Source: an uncultured Clostridium sp.
GTDB lineage: Bacteria; Bacillota; Clostridia; Clostridiales; Clostridiaceae
DNA length: 5,527 nucleotides
Assembly: GCF_937920395.1 (NCBI RefSeq)
Contig: NZ_CALEVF010000057.1
Coordinates: 1 to 5,527, forward strand
Direction of reading: 5' to 3'
The position numbers and the translations under genes are program-made. Below are positions 1 through 5,527 of this stretch, one piece after another. Position 1 is the first letter of the stretch; each line of letters starts with the position of its first letter. The notes below the pieces were generated by a model. That model was not told the origin of the DNA and searched no databases. It saw nothing but the letters and a program-made list of their open reading frames with translations.

Positions 1-930
1 ATATGTATGTCCTGCTGGGGCAAGATGGCACAAATTAGGTGTTTTATCACTAATAGCATTAGCCATATCAACATTTAATTCAATTCCTACCTCATGTGCA
101 ATTGCTGGCAGATGAAGCATACTGTTTGTACTACATCCAAGAGCCATATCCATAGTTAGAGCATTCTCAAACGCTCCCTTGGTCATAATATCTCTAGGTC
201 TTATATTTTTACCCAGTAGCTCCATAATTTTCATACCAGCGTGTTTTGCAAGCCTAATTCTCTCAGAATAAACTGCTGGGATAGTTCCATTTCCACCAAG
301 TCCCATACCAAGAACTTCGGTTAAACAATTCATGCTATTCGCAGTATACATACCAGAACAAGAACCACAGGTTGGACAACACTTATTCTCAAATTCTTCT
401 AACTTTTCCTCTGTAATTTTGCCAACATTAAACTCGGAAACTGCCTCAGCTATACTTGAAAAACTTGTTTTACACCCATCAATTTTACCCGCAAGCATAG
501 GTCCACCACTTACAAAAATAGTTGGTATATTAACTCTTGCAGCTGCCATTAAAAGTCCTGGCACATTTTTATCACAATTTGGCACCATAACTAGTGCATC
601 AAAAGCATGTGCCATAGCCATTGCCTCCGTTGAATCAGCAATTAAATCTCTTGTAGCTAGTGAATACTTCATCCCCTGATGACCCATTGCAATTCCATCA
701 CATACCGCAATTGCGGGAAAAACTATTGGAGTACCACCTTTCATTACTACACCAATTTTCACAGCCTCTACAATTTTATCTAAATTCATATGGCCTGGTA
801 CAATATCATTTTTTGAACTGACGATGCCTATAAGAGGCCTTTCCATTTCTTCTTTTGTAAAGCCTAAAGCATTAAATAGTGCACGTTGAGGTGCTCTGCT
901 TGTTCCTTTTGTTACTACATCACTTCTCAT
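1..930 (-). CDS. ilvD: Dihydroxy-acid dehydratase, N-terminal 310 codons (partial, runs off the window)
   Basis: Dihydroxy-acid dehydratase removes water from 2,3-dihydroxy-isovalerate and 2,3-dihydroxy-3-methylvalerate to give the 2-keto acids for valine, leucine, isoleucine and pantothenate; it is a cytoplasmic Fe-S enzyme of the IlvD/Edd family. The frame stays open from the ATG at 930 to base 1, giving 310 of roughly 550 usual residues; the C-terminal half is outside the window. Visible family motifs are [15 protein letters not shown] (39-53), [11 protein letters not shown] (77-87), [10 protein letters not shown] (116-125), SGGPMLAGK (141-149), [20 protein letters not shown] (184-203) and GCSTN (265-269). 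By alignment from memory with E. coli IlvD, D78 and D120 are metal ligands, K121 the carbamylated lysine, and C119 and C191 cluster ligands. No frameshift or stop is seen. The start is fixed by a good ribosome binding site and an own promoter. The family call is essentially certain. Confidence 0.97.
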   Translation of the reverse strand, partial: MRSDVVTKGTSRAPQRALFNALGFTKEEMERPLIGIVSSKNDIVPGHMNLDKIVEAVKIGVVMKGGTPIVFPAIAVCDGIAMGHQGMKYSLATRDLIADSTEAMAMAHAFDALVMVPNCDKNVPGLLMAAARVNIPTIFVSGGPMLAGKIDGCKTSFSSIAEAVSEFNVGKITEEKLEEFENKCCPTCGSCSGMYTANSMNCLTEVLGMGLGGNGTIPAVYSERIRLAKHAGMKIMELLGKNIRPRDIMTKGAFENALTMDMALGCSTNSMLHLPAIAHEVGIELNVDMANAISDKTPNLCHLAPAGHTY

Positions 931-937
931 AACATTA

Positions 938-943
938 CCACCT
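938..943 (-). promoter_or_regulatory. ilvD ribosome binding site
   Basis: On the minus strand this reads AGGTGG inside AAAGGTGG, seven bases before the ilvD ATG. It supports the chosen start, which also gives the N-terminus expected for IlvD ([10 protein letters not shown]). Confidence 0.8.
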
Positions 944-975
944 TTTTAAATTATAGTCCCTATTTATATGTTTTT

Positions 976-1004
976 ATTGTATGTTGTGTTATGTCTGTTG
1001 TCAA
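976..1004 (-). promoter_or_regulatory. Near-consensus sigma-A promoter of ilvD
   Basis: Read on the minus strand there is a perfect -35 box TTGACA (999-1004), a 17-base spacer (982-998) and a -10 box TACAAT (976-981). Transcription should start near 968-970, leaving a leader of only about 40 bases, too short for a T-box or an attenuator. The -35 box overlaps a small dyad, GTTGTCAAC (997-1005 on the plus strand), and the spacer holds two imperfect ten-base direct repeats starting ATGT (982-1001). Either could be an operator, but no regulator can be assigned from this sequence. Confidence 0.8.
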
Positions 1005-1026
1005 CGATATACTATACTTTTATAAA

Positions 1027-1072
1027 AAAATAAATACCAACTCTTATGCAATAAAGAGTTGGTATTTATTTT
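1027..1072 (-). terminator. Intrinsic terminator of the kinase-LRR transcription unit
   Basis: Two arms of 19 bases (1027-1045 and 1054-1072) are perfectly complementary around an 8-base loop. The inner 14 pairs include the ACCAACTCTT / AAGAGTTGGT core. On the minus strand the stem runs into seven T residues (1030 to 1024). The plus-strand tail is interrupted, so the minus orientation is favoured. It lies about 140 bases after the LRR stop codon and just upstream of the ilvD promoter, insulating ilvD from the genes above. It may originally have belonged to the regulator gene whose remnant precedes it. Confidence 0.85.
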
Positions 1073-1117
1073 CATTATGTGTTTCAAAACAACCCATAGT
1101 TCGTAAAAAATGAAGTT

Positions 1118-1210
1118 CTATTCTATGTTTACGTTTTTTGCATCTCTAGCCTCAAAAAATTTAATAATCTTAAGATGATCCCTTAGTGTATCCATATTAA
1201 TAAACTTCTT
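1118..1210 (-). pseudogene. Possible remnant of a GntR/FadR-type (FCD domain) regulator C-terminus
   Basis: Directly after the LRR stop codon, and in the same frame, 30 codons run to a TAG at 1118-1120. They contain one ATG (1193-1195) and would give a 25-residue peptide from it. Residues DHLKIIKFFEARDAKN resemble the last long helix of the FCD ligand-binding domain of GntR/FadR-family regulators, which typically reads H-x-x-I-x-x-A-h-x-x-x-D-x-x-x-A. The usual continuation (A-x-x-x-M-x-x-H-L) is cut by the stop, but another frame just beyond reads RIELHFLRT (1124 downwards), as expected after a small deletion plus frameshift. No DNA-binding domain is present, and the ATG has only a weak purine-rich upstream sequence. 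I read it as debris of a regulator gene that once sat before ilvD. A genuine small ORF or chance similarity cannot be excluded. Confidence 0.35.
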
Positions 1211-2527
1211 CTACTTGATATCCAATTTAGGCAAGGCATTTCTTAGTGATTGCATATCTGTAACGTCAATTTTATTCATACTAATATTTAGCTCAGTTAA
1301 ATTAATCAATCTTTTTAAAGATTCTATATTAGTAATTTGATTATTACTTAAATTTAATGAAGTTAAATTAGTCAAATTTTCAATACCTGAAATGTTTGTG
1401 ATATGTTTGTCTTCAGCTTCTTGCAAACTTGTTAACTTATCAACATCAGACTTTAAGATGTCTCCAGTCGGTTTCTGTATAGCATTTCTAATTAACTTTT
1501 CTAAGTTCCCATCCGGAAAAGTAATAACCTTATTATCTTCAACCTGGTTTTTAACAGTTGTTATATTTTGTTTAGAAGTAATAGCTATATCCACACCACT
1601 AGGCATTTCCAGTTCTTTATAATTTGTGCTTTCAGGAGAATACTCTTTTATTTGATTAGTATCTAGATACAAATCAGTCAGGTTATTCAATCCTTTTAAA
1701 GGTTCAATGCTTGCCATTTTATTTGCGGCTAAATTCAGATTAACTAACTTAGTTAGTCCTTTTAGAGGATCTATATCACTCATCTGATTAGTTGCTAAAT
1801 TCAAACTAGTCAATTTATCAAGTCTCTTTAAAGGTTCTATATTGCTCGTCTGATTCACAGCTAAGTTCAAATCGACTAAGCTAGTTAACCCCTTTAAAGG
1901 TTCTATGTTACGCATTTGGTTATCAGCTAAATTCAAATTAGTCAAATGAGTTAATCTTTTTAAAGGTTCTATATTAATCATTTGGTTTGCTGCTAAGCTT
2001 AAATTAATTAATTTAGTAAGTCCCTTTAAAGGTTCTATATTACTCATCTGATTAGTATCCAGATTCAGATGAGTCAATTTATTAAGCCCACTCAACGGTT
2101 CTATGTTATTAATTTTATTAGAGGCCAAATTCAAATCAGTTAAACTTGTTAATCCCTTCAAAGGTTTTAAATTACTAATTTGGTTATTACTTAAATTTAG
2201 AAATACTAAATTAGTGAGATTTTCTATTCCTGAAAGATTCTTAATATGTTTACCTTTAGTATTTTGCAGATTTGTTATCTTATCAACATCATCCCTTAAA
2301 ATATCTCCAGTAGGGCATTGTATATAATCTCTTATCGTTTTTTCCAAATTTTTATCTGGGAATGTAATAACCGTACTCTCAGTTACCTGTGCACTTATTA
2401 ATGTTCGTTTAAAGGTATTATTTAAGGATGAATTTTCTAAAAATTTATAACCAACCGAACTAAAAACAAGTAATAAAAGCAAAAAAATACTTACCCATTT
2501 AAATTTAATATAATTCACTCCTATCAT
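1211..2527 (-). CDS. Exported or anchored leucine-rich repeat protein with duplicated internalin-like cap
   Basis: A 438-residue protein. Residues 8-10 are basic and about 11-27 form one hydrophobic segment (signal peptide or membrane anchor). There is no lipobox and no convincing signal peptidase I site, although A46 in LISAQ is possible. A cap-like module (about 53-103, starting VITFPDKNLEK, with PTGDIL at 72-77) leads into nine 22-residue LRR units (104-301) of the pattern LxxLxxLNLxxNQhxNIEPLKx. A linker follows (302-333), then a second cap (334-386) and two more LRR units (387 to about 432). This is the internalin type of bacterial LRR, normally protein- or glycan-binding. No LPXTG, SLH, GW or choline-binding module is present; the chain ends LPKLDIK. 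It starts 28 bases after the kinase stop with no terminator between, so it is probably co-transcribed. The ATG at 2527 lacks a Shine-Dalgarno; see the internal site at 2507-2522. The ligand is unknown. Confidence 0.93.
   Translation of the reverse strand: MIGVNYIKFKWVSIFLLLLLVFSSVGYKFLENSSLNNTFKRTLISAQVTESTVITFPDKNLEKTIRDYIQCPTGDILRDDVDKITNLQNTKGKHIKNLSGIENLTNLVFLNLSNNQISNLKPLKGLTSLTDLNLASNKINNIEPLSGLNKLTHLNLDTNQMSNIEPLKGLTKLINLSLAANQMINIEPLKRLTHLTNLNLADNQMRNIEPLKGLTSLVDLNLAVNQTSNIEPLKRLDKLTSLNLATNQMSDIDPLKGLTKLVNLNLAANKMASIEPLKGLNNLTDLYLDTNQIKEYSPESTNYKELEMPSGVDIAITSKQNITTVKNQVEDNKVITFPDGNLEKLIRNAIQKPTGDILKSDVDKLTSLQEAEDKHITNISGIENLTNLTSLNLSNNQITNIESLKRLINLTELNISMNKIDVTDMQSLRNALPKLDIK
1328..1528 (-). 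repeat. Second copy of the cap plus first-LRR module
   Basis: Encodes residues 334-400 of the LRR protein. Aligned without gaps to residues 53-119, 49 of 67 residues match, including VITFPD, NLEK, PTGDIL, DVDK and SGIENLTNL. The module is a diverged internal duplication. Here it is followed by only two LRR units instead of nine. Confidence 0.85.
1625..2218 (-). repeat. 66-bp tandem repeat array encoding nine LRR units
   Basis: Nine in-frame units of 66 bases encode residues 104-301 of the LRR protein. Units 2 to 8 keep the core L-N-L-x-x-N-x-h-x-x-I-x-P-L almost unchanged. Unit 6 has threonine (NQTSNI) where the others have I or M, and unit 9 degrades to EYSPEST, ending the solenoid. Such arrays can expand or contract by recombination, so unit number may differ between strains. 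Confidence 0.9.
2171..2371 (-). repeat. First copy of the cap plus first-LRR module
   Basis: Encodes residues 53-119, the N-terminal partner of the duplication at 1328-1528. It carries the protein's only cysteine (C71, in IQCPTGD), where the second copy has lysine, so no disulfide within the chain is possible. Confidence 0.85.
2507..2522 (-). promoter_or_regulatory. Shine-Dalgarno inside the LRR reading frame, pointing to a possible ATT start
   Basis: The only AGGAG near the LRR gene start (2518-2522) lies within codons 2 to 4 of the ATG-initiated frame. Upstream of the ATG at 2527 there is only A/T with no purine-rich motif. Eight bases after AGGAG the in-frame codon is ATT (2507-2509, residue 7), a rare but real initiator in bacteria (for example infC). 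Starting there would give MKFKWVSIFLLLLL, a more typical signal-peptide N-terminus. The choice between the two starts is open; the longer frame is annotated by convention. Confidence 0.4.
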
Positions 2528-2555
2528 TTTTTATATTTATAAATATAACTTTAAA

Positions 2556-4013
2556 TTACAAATAAACATCTGAAAGTTCCACGTGAATATTTTCATTTTC
2601 ACTTTTCCCATTGCTGCTATATAGCATATTCTCATGCATTACTTTCCCAGCTGGTAGTTCAACTATAAATTTGCTTCCTTTTCCAAATTCACTTTCAGCA
2701 TATATAATTCCCCCATGCAATTCTACAATTGACTTAACTAAACTTAACCCAATGCCTGTACCTTCGGAATTTCTTGATAATGATTTATCTACTTGTTTAA
2801 ATCTATCAAAAATCATACTCAAGTTTTTTTCTTCAATTCCAATCCCGTTGTCTTTTACTGAAATCCTAAAAAATTTATCATTATCCTTAAACTCTACAAG
2901 TATTTCATCACCTTCATTGGAAAATTTTATAGCATTTGATATAAGATTTAATAATATTCTTTGTATCATCTCAGGATCACATGCAACAATTTTTTCCTCC
3001 GTATCTGTATCAAAAGTAATGTGTATACCTTTAATATCAGTGATATTAGTTACTGACATAACTATTTCTTCCACAACCTCAACAATATTCTTGTTTGATA
3101 AATTTAGTTGAAAGAAACCTGCTTGAATCTTTGATGAATCGACTATATTATTTATAAGTTTTGATAACCTATATGAATTTAATTTCATCGATTCAAGATA
3201 TTTAATAATCGTTTCACGTCGATCATCTAATGACCCATTATCACAATACATTTGAAATAACTGTATTGCTGAAAAAATTACATTTAGTGGTGTTTTAAGT
3301 TCATGCGAAATATTTGCAATAAACTCTTCGTGTGAAATAAGTAATTTATTTAATTCTTTGTTCACTTGATTTTTTTTCTTAACTTCCTCATACATAAAAT
3401 TTGAAATATACTTAATAAATATAATATTACCAACAATAAGTACAAACCCCAAAACTGTAAGTAAACATCTCTGAATTATCTGAGTATTGGCAACTTTATT
3501 CCGTGAACTATTTACCTCTAAATCAATTTGATTTACTAGTATATTATCAGTTACTTTAAAATTATCAACTAATTTTTTACCTTGATTTAAATTAATCTTT
3601 GCCTGTACTACTTTTCCATCATTTACTAATTTTATTTGTTGATTATAAAAATTTTGAATTAACTTCATCTGTTGGCTAAGTTTATTGGTAGTACCAATTC
3701 CAAGTGGAGTATCCTTCAAGTTATCTAAGGATTTATAATACCCTTGTACTTGTTTATTTCCTAGATAATATGGTTCTAAAAATTCTTTATTTTCTGAAAT
3801 CATATAAGCCCGAATACCTGATTCTTGATTAACTAGTGAAGTTAGAATTTCCGTTGAAAATATTTTTGCCGGAATTATTTTTTTAATAATAAAATCAGAT
3901 TCACTGCACACTTTATTCATACTATAAATACTAAATAATATTATAATTAATGATAAACAAGCAATTGAAAAATACCCTAATACCGTAGTTCGTCTACTTA
4001 TATTCCTACCCAT
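2556..4013 (-). CDS. CHASE3-containing membrane sensor histidine kinase
   Basis: A 485-residue two-component sensor kinase. TM1 spans about 12-31 and TM2 about 183-204, enclosing an extracytoplasmic CHASE3 domain (about 36-170) with the motif NQESGIRAY (62-70) and FLEPYYLG (78-85). A short charged linker (205-228) leads to HisKA, whose phospho-acceptor is H237 in NISHELKTPLN. HATPase_c follows: N box with N360 (NLISNAIKF), G1 box DNGIGI (388-393), F box FDRF (402-405) and G2 box GTGIGL (418-423). All catalytic boxes are intact, so it should be active. About 30 hydrophilic residues follow the ATPase domain; there is no PAS, HAMP or receiver domain. The ATG is supported by GAGG nine bases upstream. 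No response regulator gene is in the window, so its partner must be encoded elsewhere. It is the first gene of a unit with the LRR gene. The signal is unknown; CHASE3 ligands are generally uncharacterised. Confidence 0.95.
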   Translation of the reverse strand: MGRNISRRTTVLGYFSIACLSLIIILFSIYSMNKVCSESDFIIKKIIPAKIFSTEILTSLVNQESGIRAYMISENKEFLEPYYLGNKQVQGYYKSLDNLKDTPLGIGTTNKLSQQMKLIQNFYNQQIKLVNDGKVVQAKINLNQGKKLVDNFKVTDNILVNQIDLEVNSSRNKVANTQIIQRCLLTVLGFVLIVGNIIFIKYISNFMYEEVKKKNQVNKELNKLLISHEEFIANISHELKTPLNVIFSAIQLFQMYCDNGSLDDRRETIIKYLESMKLNSYRLSKLINNIVDSSKIQAGFFQLNLSNKNIVEVVEEIVMSVTNITDIKGIHITFDTDTEEKIVACDPEMIQRILLNLISNAIKFSNEGDEILVEFKDNDKFFRISVKDNGIGIEEKNLSMIFDRFKQVDKSLSRNSEGTGIGLSLVKSIVELHGGIIYAESEFGKGSKFIVELPAGKVMHENMLYSSNGKSENENIHVELSDVYL

Positions 4014-4203
4014 AATAATTATCCTCGTTTCAAAAATAGCTTTTGTTACTATACCTTATATTTTTAAATATTTCAGTAACACTTTACCACATTTTATTAC
4101 AAATTACTACATATTATTTCATTCTAAAACGACATTATTATTTTGTTTTTTGTAGTCATAAAAGTTATCCTATTCTTAACATAATTTTATATATATCATA
4201 TGT
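4014..4203 (-). other. AT-rich spacer between terC and the kinase; likely weak promoter region
   Basis: This 190-base spacer shows no convincing hairpin terminator after terC and no coding frame longer than about ten codons. A TATAGT -10-like hexamer sits about 35 bases before the kinase ATG, but no good -35 box lies at normal distance (TTACTG is about 19-20 bases off). Transcription of the kinase could come from a weak or activator-dependent promoter here, or by readthrough from terC. The sequence does not decide between these. Confidence 0.35.
4023..4026 (-). promoter_or_regulatory. Histidine kinase ribosome binding site
   Basis: GAGG within ACGAGGATAA on the minus strand, nine bases before the ATG at 4013. 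It supports that start. Confidence 0.65.
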
Positions 4204-4899
4204 TTACGAATTGCTTTCCAAAACGGTTTTTGATTTTTTTGTCATTAAACATCCATAAACTAAAATACTAATAGCAAAAAACCATGGAATTATTGTAAGC
4301 AATGCAGGTGCAACCCCTATATACCTTATTGTTAGATTATCTTCAAGTATCATTTTAAGAGAAGTATGAGCTAATATTCCTCCCCCAAAATATATAACAA
4401 TAGGATGTTTTCTCATTAAATTTGCAACAAACTGACTTCCGAAAAAAATTATTGGTACATTTATCAGAATACCAAGTATAATTAACATTACACTTCCGTT
4501 TGCTGCACTTGCTATTGCAATTACATTATCAAGACTCATACTAATGTCTGCAATAATAATTATAGCCACAGCCTCCCAAAATCTTTCTGCTTTTTTTACA
4601 CTGCAACTCTCCTCTTGAGATTCAGGTTTAATAAAATCCCATGTGATTTTCACTAAAAATAAACCACCCACTAATTTAATTGGTAACCATTGTATATTCA
4701 TTATTAGAGTTATAATACAAGCAAATAATATTCTTAATCCTATAGCTCCTGTTATTCCAATCAAACTCGCCTTTTTAGCATATTTAACTGGTAATCTTTT
4801 TGTTACCAAAGCAATCACACCAATATTATCACCAGATAATGTTAAATCAAGTATGGTAATCTTAAGTATACCTATAATTAAAAGCACTAACCTCTCCAT
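4204..4899 (-). CDS. TerC family integral membrane protein (YjbE type), probable metal exporter
   Basis: A 231-residue polytopic membrane protein with about seven hydrophobic segments (roughly 4-30, 46-68, 72-90, 109-133, 136-157, 167-183 and 195-218). The two TerC signature motifs, one in each half, are present: LDLTLSGDNIGVIAL (17-31, D18, D24, N25) and IADISMSLDNVIAIA (116-130, D118, D124, N125). These acidic and Asn residues in the membrane are thought to carry metal in the family. The size and SLDNV motif fit the short YjbE-like subgroup, not the larger CBS-containing TerC relatives. In Bacillus, TerC homologues contribute to Mn2+ efflux or metal loading of exported enzymes; that role here is inference. 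The ATG is supported by AGAGG six bases upstream. It faces the same way as the kinase 190 bases downstream but is probably a separate unit. No Mn riboswitch is recognised upstream. Confidence 0.92.
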   Translation of the reverse strand: MERLVLLIIGILKITILDLTLSGDNIGVIALVTKRLPVKYAKKASLIGITGAIGLRILFACIITLIMNIQWLPIKLVGGLFLVKITWDFIKPESQEESCSVKKAERFWEAVAIIIIADISMSLDNVIAIASAANGSVMLIILGILINVPIIFFGSQFVANLMRKHPIVIYFGGGILAHTSLKMILEDNLTIRYIGVAPALLTIIPWFFAISILVYGCLMTKKSKTVLESNS

Positions 4900-5133
4900 T
4901 TGAATCCTCTTCTCTCATTTTTTCATTAAAATTTATTTATTATATAATCCTTAATAAAAATTTTCTTCTATTAATGTTTTATATACACATAAATCTATTG
5001 TTCCTTTTAATATTCCCATTTAATAAATATTCATATCATTTATTTACAAAAGACCTCATAGAAACTCTATGAAGCACTTAATTTTGGTTAAGAAGTATAT
5101 TAATACAAGATATATTTTGACTGTTTTTTATTA
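4900..5133 (-). other. Leader and promoter region of the terC-family gene
   Basis: About 230 bases of very AT-rich DNA with no credible gene. A TATAAT hexamer (4939-4944, minus strand) lies about 40 bases before the terC start, but nothing near TTGACA sits 16-18 bases further up. A short perfect hairpin, TCATAGA / TCTATGA with a 3-base loop (5056-5072), is the only marked secondary structure. The conserved GGGGAGUA-type elements of the yybP-ykoY manganese riboswitch, common before this family, were looked for and not seen. Confidence 0.4.
4906..4910 (-). promoter_or_regulatory. terC-family gene ribosome binding site
   Basis: AGAGG (minus strand, within AAGAGGATTC) six bases before the ATG at 4899. 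It fixes the start. Confidence 0.7.
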
Positions 5134-5171
5134 GAAAAAGGCTAATCCAAAATTTGGGTTAACCTTTTTTT
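5134..5171 (-). terminator. Bidirectional-looking terminator downstream of the 86-residue gene
   Basis: Arms AAAAAGGCTAATCCAAA (5135-5151) and the segment from 5153 to 5169 pair over most of their length, with one C-A mismatch and one G-U pair around a 3-base loop. Both sides carry T/A tracts: T5 on the minus strand and T7 (5165-5171) on the plus strand. No plus-strand gene lies upstream of it. It sits 35 bases after the stop of the minus-strand gene at 5206, so it most likely ends that transcript. Confidence 0.75.
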
Positions 5172-5205
5172 ATAAACTATATAACTTTATTTCAATACAT
5201 TAATT

Positions 5206-5466
5206 CTATTTTAATACCTTAAGCATGGTCTCCAGTATACCAATACCTTCTTCCTTGTATACTACTGATAACATGTACAACTTTCTAACAGCTTCTTGTG
5301 CCTTCTGAATACTCTCTTTACTTTTAGTGTTGACGTAATACCAATGATCACCATCGCTGCTTCTTAACTCTTTCATATCCTTACTAGGATGTTCATTTAA
5401 GTTCCAGTAACTTTTTACTGGTTTCTTTACTACATCTTCAAGATGTTTTCTACCTATTAATGGCAT
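5206..5466 (-). CDS. Small hypothetical protein, 86 residues
   Basis: I do not recognise this protein. It is small, soluble and basic-leaning, with no signal peptide or membrane segment. Residues 1-20 are lysine-rich (GRKHLEDVVKKPVKSYW), the middle holds SSDGDHWYYVNTKSKES (36-52) with two Tyr and a Trp, and the C-terminal part (about 53-86) looks like one or two amphipathic helices ending LETMLKVLK. There are no cysteines, so no zinc-finger arrangement. Reality as a gene is supported by a strong AGGGGG seven bases before the ATG, a sensible amino-acid composition and a terminator 35 bases after the stop. It appears monocistronic relative to terC. No function is proposed. Confidence 0.75.
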   Translation of the reverse strand: MPLIGRKHLEDVVKKPVKSYWNLNEHPSKDMKELRSSDGDHWYYVNTKSKESIQKAQEAVRKLYMLSVVYKEEGIGILETMLKVLK

Positions 5467-5473
5467 TATAATT

Positions 5474-5479
5474 CCCCCT
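5474..5479 (-). promoter_or_regulatory. Strong ribosome binding site of the 86-residue gene
   Basis: GAGGGGG on the minus strand, seven bases before the ATG at 5466, is the strongest Shine-Dalgarno in the window. A TTATAC -10-like hexamer lies just upstream (5481-5486), but a matching -35 is weak, and the window ends at 5527. Confidence 0.7.
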
Positions 5480-5527
5480 CGTATAATGTAGTTGTAAGCA
5501 TTGATAATAATTCAGTCATACTAACCA

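Noticed and set aside
332..679. Plus-strand open frame of 115 codons
   Set aside because: It lies wholly antisense to ilvD, whose minus frame carries every expected IlvD motif. It has no ribosome binding site or family resemblance.
886..1113. Plus-strand frame of 75 codons across the ilvD promoter region
   Set aside because: It overlaps the ilvD start, promoter and terminator hairpin and has a Cys/Tyr/Phe-rich, non-protein-like composition.
931..1210. T-box or branched-chain amino acid leader upstream of ilvD
   Set aside because: The strong promoter at 976-1004 lies downstream of the hairpin at 1027-1072, so that hairpin is not in the ilvD leader. No T-box AGGGTGG-type motif or specifier loop was seen.
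1211..1300. Cell-wall sorting signal at the LRR protein C-terminus
   Set aside because: The chain ends LPKLDIK. There is no LPXTG-like motif with a hydrophobic tail, and no SLH or GW repeats.
1625..2152. Higher-order period of four LRR units (units 2/6, 3/7 and 4/8 look alike)
   Set aside because: Those pairs share about 15-17 of 22 residues, but several off-register pairs (3/5, 4/5 and 5/8) share 16, so a block duplication is not supported by eye.
1625..2218. Regular 66-bp repeats considered as a CRISPR or intergenic repeat array
   Set aside because: The repeats are contiguous, in frame and encode 22-residue LRR units. There are no unique spacers, and divergence is mostly at LRR variable positions.
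2611..3111. Plus-strand open frame of 166 codons
   Set aside because: It is antisense to the HisKA and HATPase_c coding region of the kinase; the Ser/Ile/Leu-rich composition is typical of a shadow frame.
4951..5019. A 22-residue minus-strand frame starting MGILKGTIDL in the leader of the terC-family gene
   Set aside because: There is no Shine-Dalgarno before its ATG, it is very short and AT-driven, and nothing recognisable is in it.

Overview
The window looks like a low-GC Firmicute chromosome, most likely Clostridium sensu lato. The DNA is strongly AT-rich, Shine-Dalgarno sites are GAGG/AGGGGG-like, and the recognisable proteins (IlvD, a CHASE3 histidine kinase, a YjbE-type TerC protein, a 22-residue LRR protein with an internalin-like cap) are all of clostridial type. 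This is judged from composition and remembered family features, not from a database search. Every gene I can support lies on the minus strand, so transcription runs from high to low coordinates.

In transcription order: (1) 5206-5466, an unrecognised 86-residue protein with a strong ribosome binding site, closed by a hairpin terminator at 5134-5171. (2) A 306-base spacer (4900-5205) holding that terminator, a small 7-bp hairpin and the leader of the next gene. (3) 4204-4899, a TerC-family multi-pass membrane protein of the YjbE type, probably a metal (Mn2+) exporter. (4) A 190-base AT-rich spacer without a convincing terminator. (5) 2556-4013, a membrane sensor histidine kinase with an extracytoplasmic CHASE3 domain, HisKA and HATPase_c, and no receiver. 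(6) 1211-2527, an exported or membrane-anchored LRR protein starting 28 bases after the kinase stop, so very likely co-transcribed. (7) A short coding-like scrap (1118-1210) resembling the C-terminal helix of a GntR/FadR-type (FCD) regulator, then a strong terminator (1027-1072). (8) A near-consensus sigma-A promoter (976-1004) and ilvD, of which the first 310 codons are visible before the window ends.

ilvD (branched-chain amino acid and pantothenate precursor synthesis) is an independently promoted housekeeping gene. terC is probably metal homeostasis. The kinase plus LRR pair is the most interesting unit: a CHASE3 kinase with no response regulator in view, followed at once by an extracytoplasmic LRR protein whose cap domain is duplicated. 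A working hypothesis is that the LRR protein is a surface partner or output of the kinase. The GntR-like scrap between this pair and ilvD suggests that an ancestral regulator gene upstream of ilvD was lost when the kinase-LRR pair arrived.
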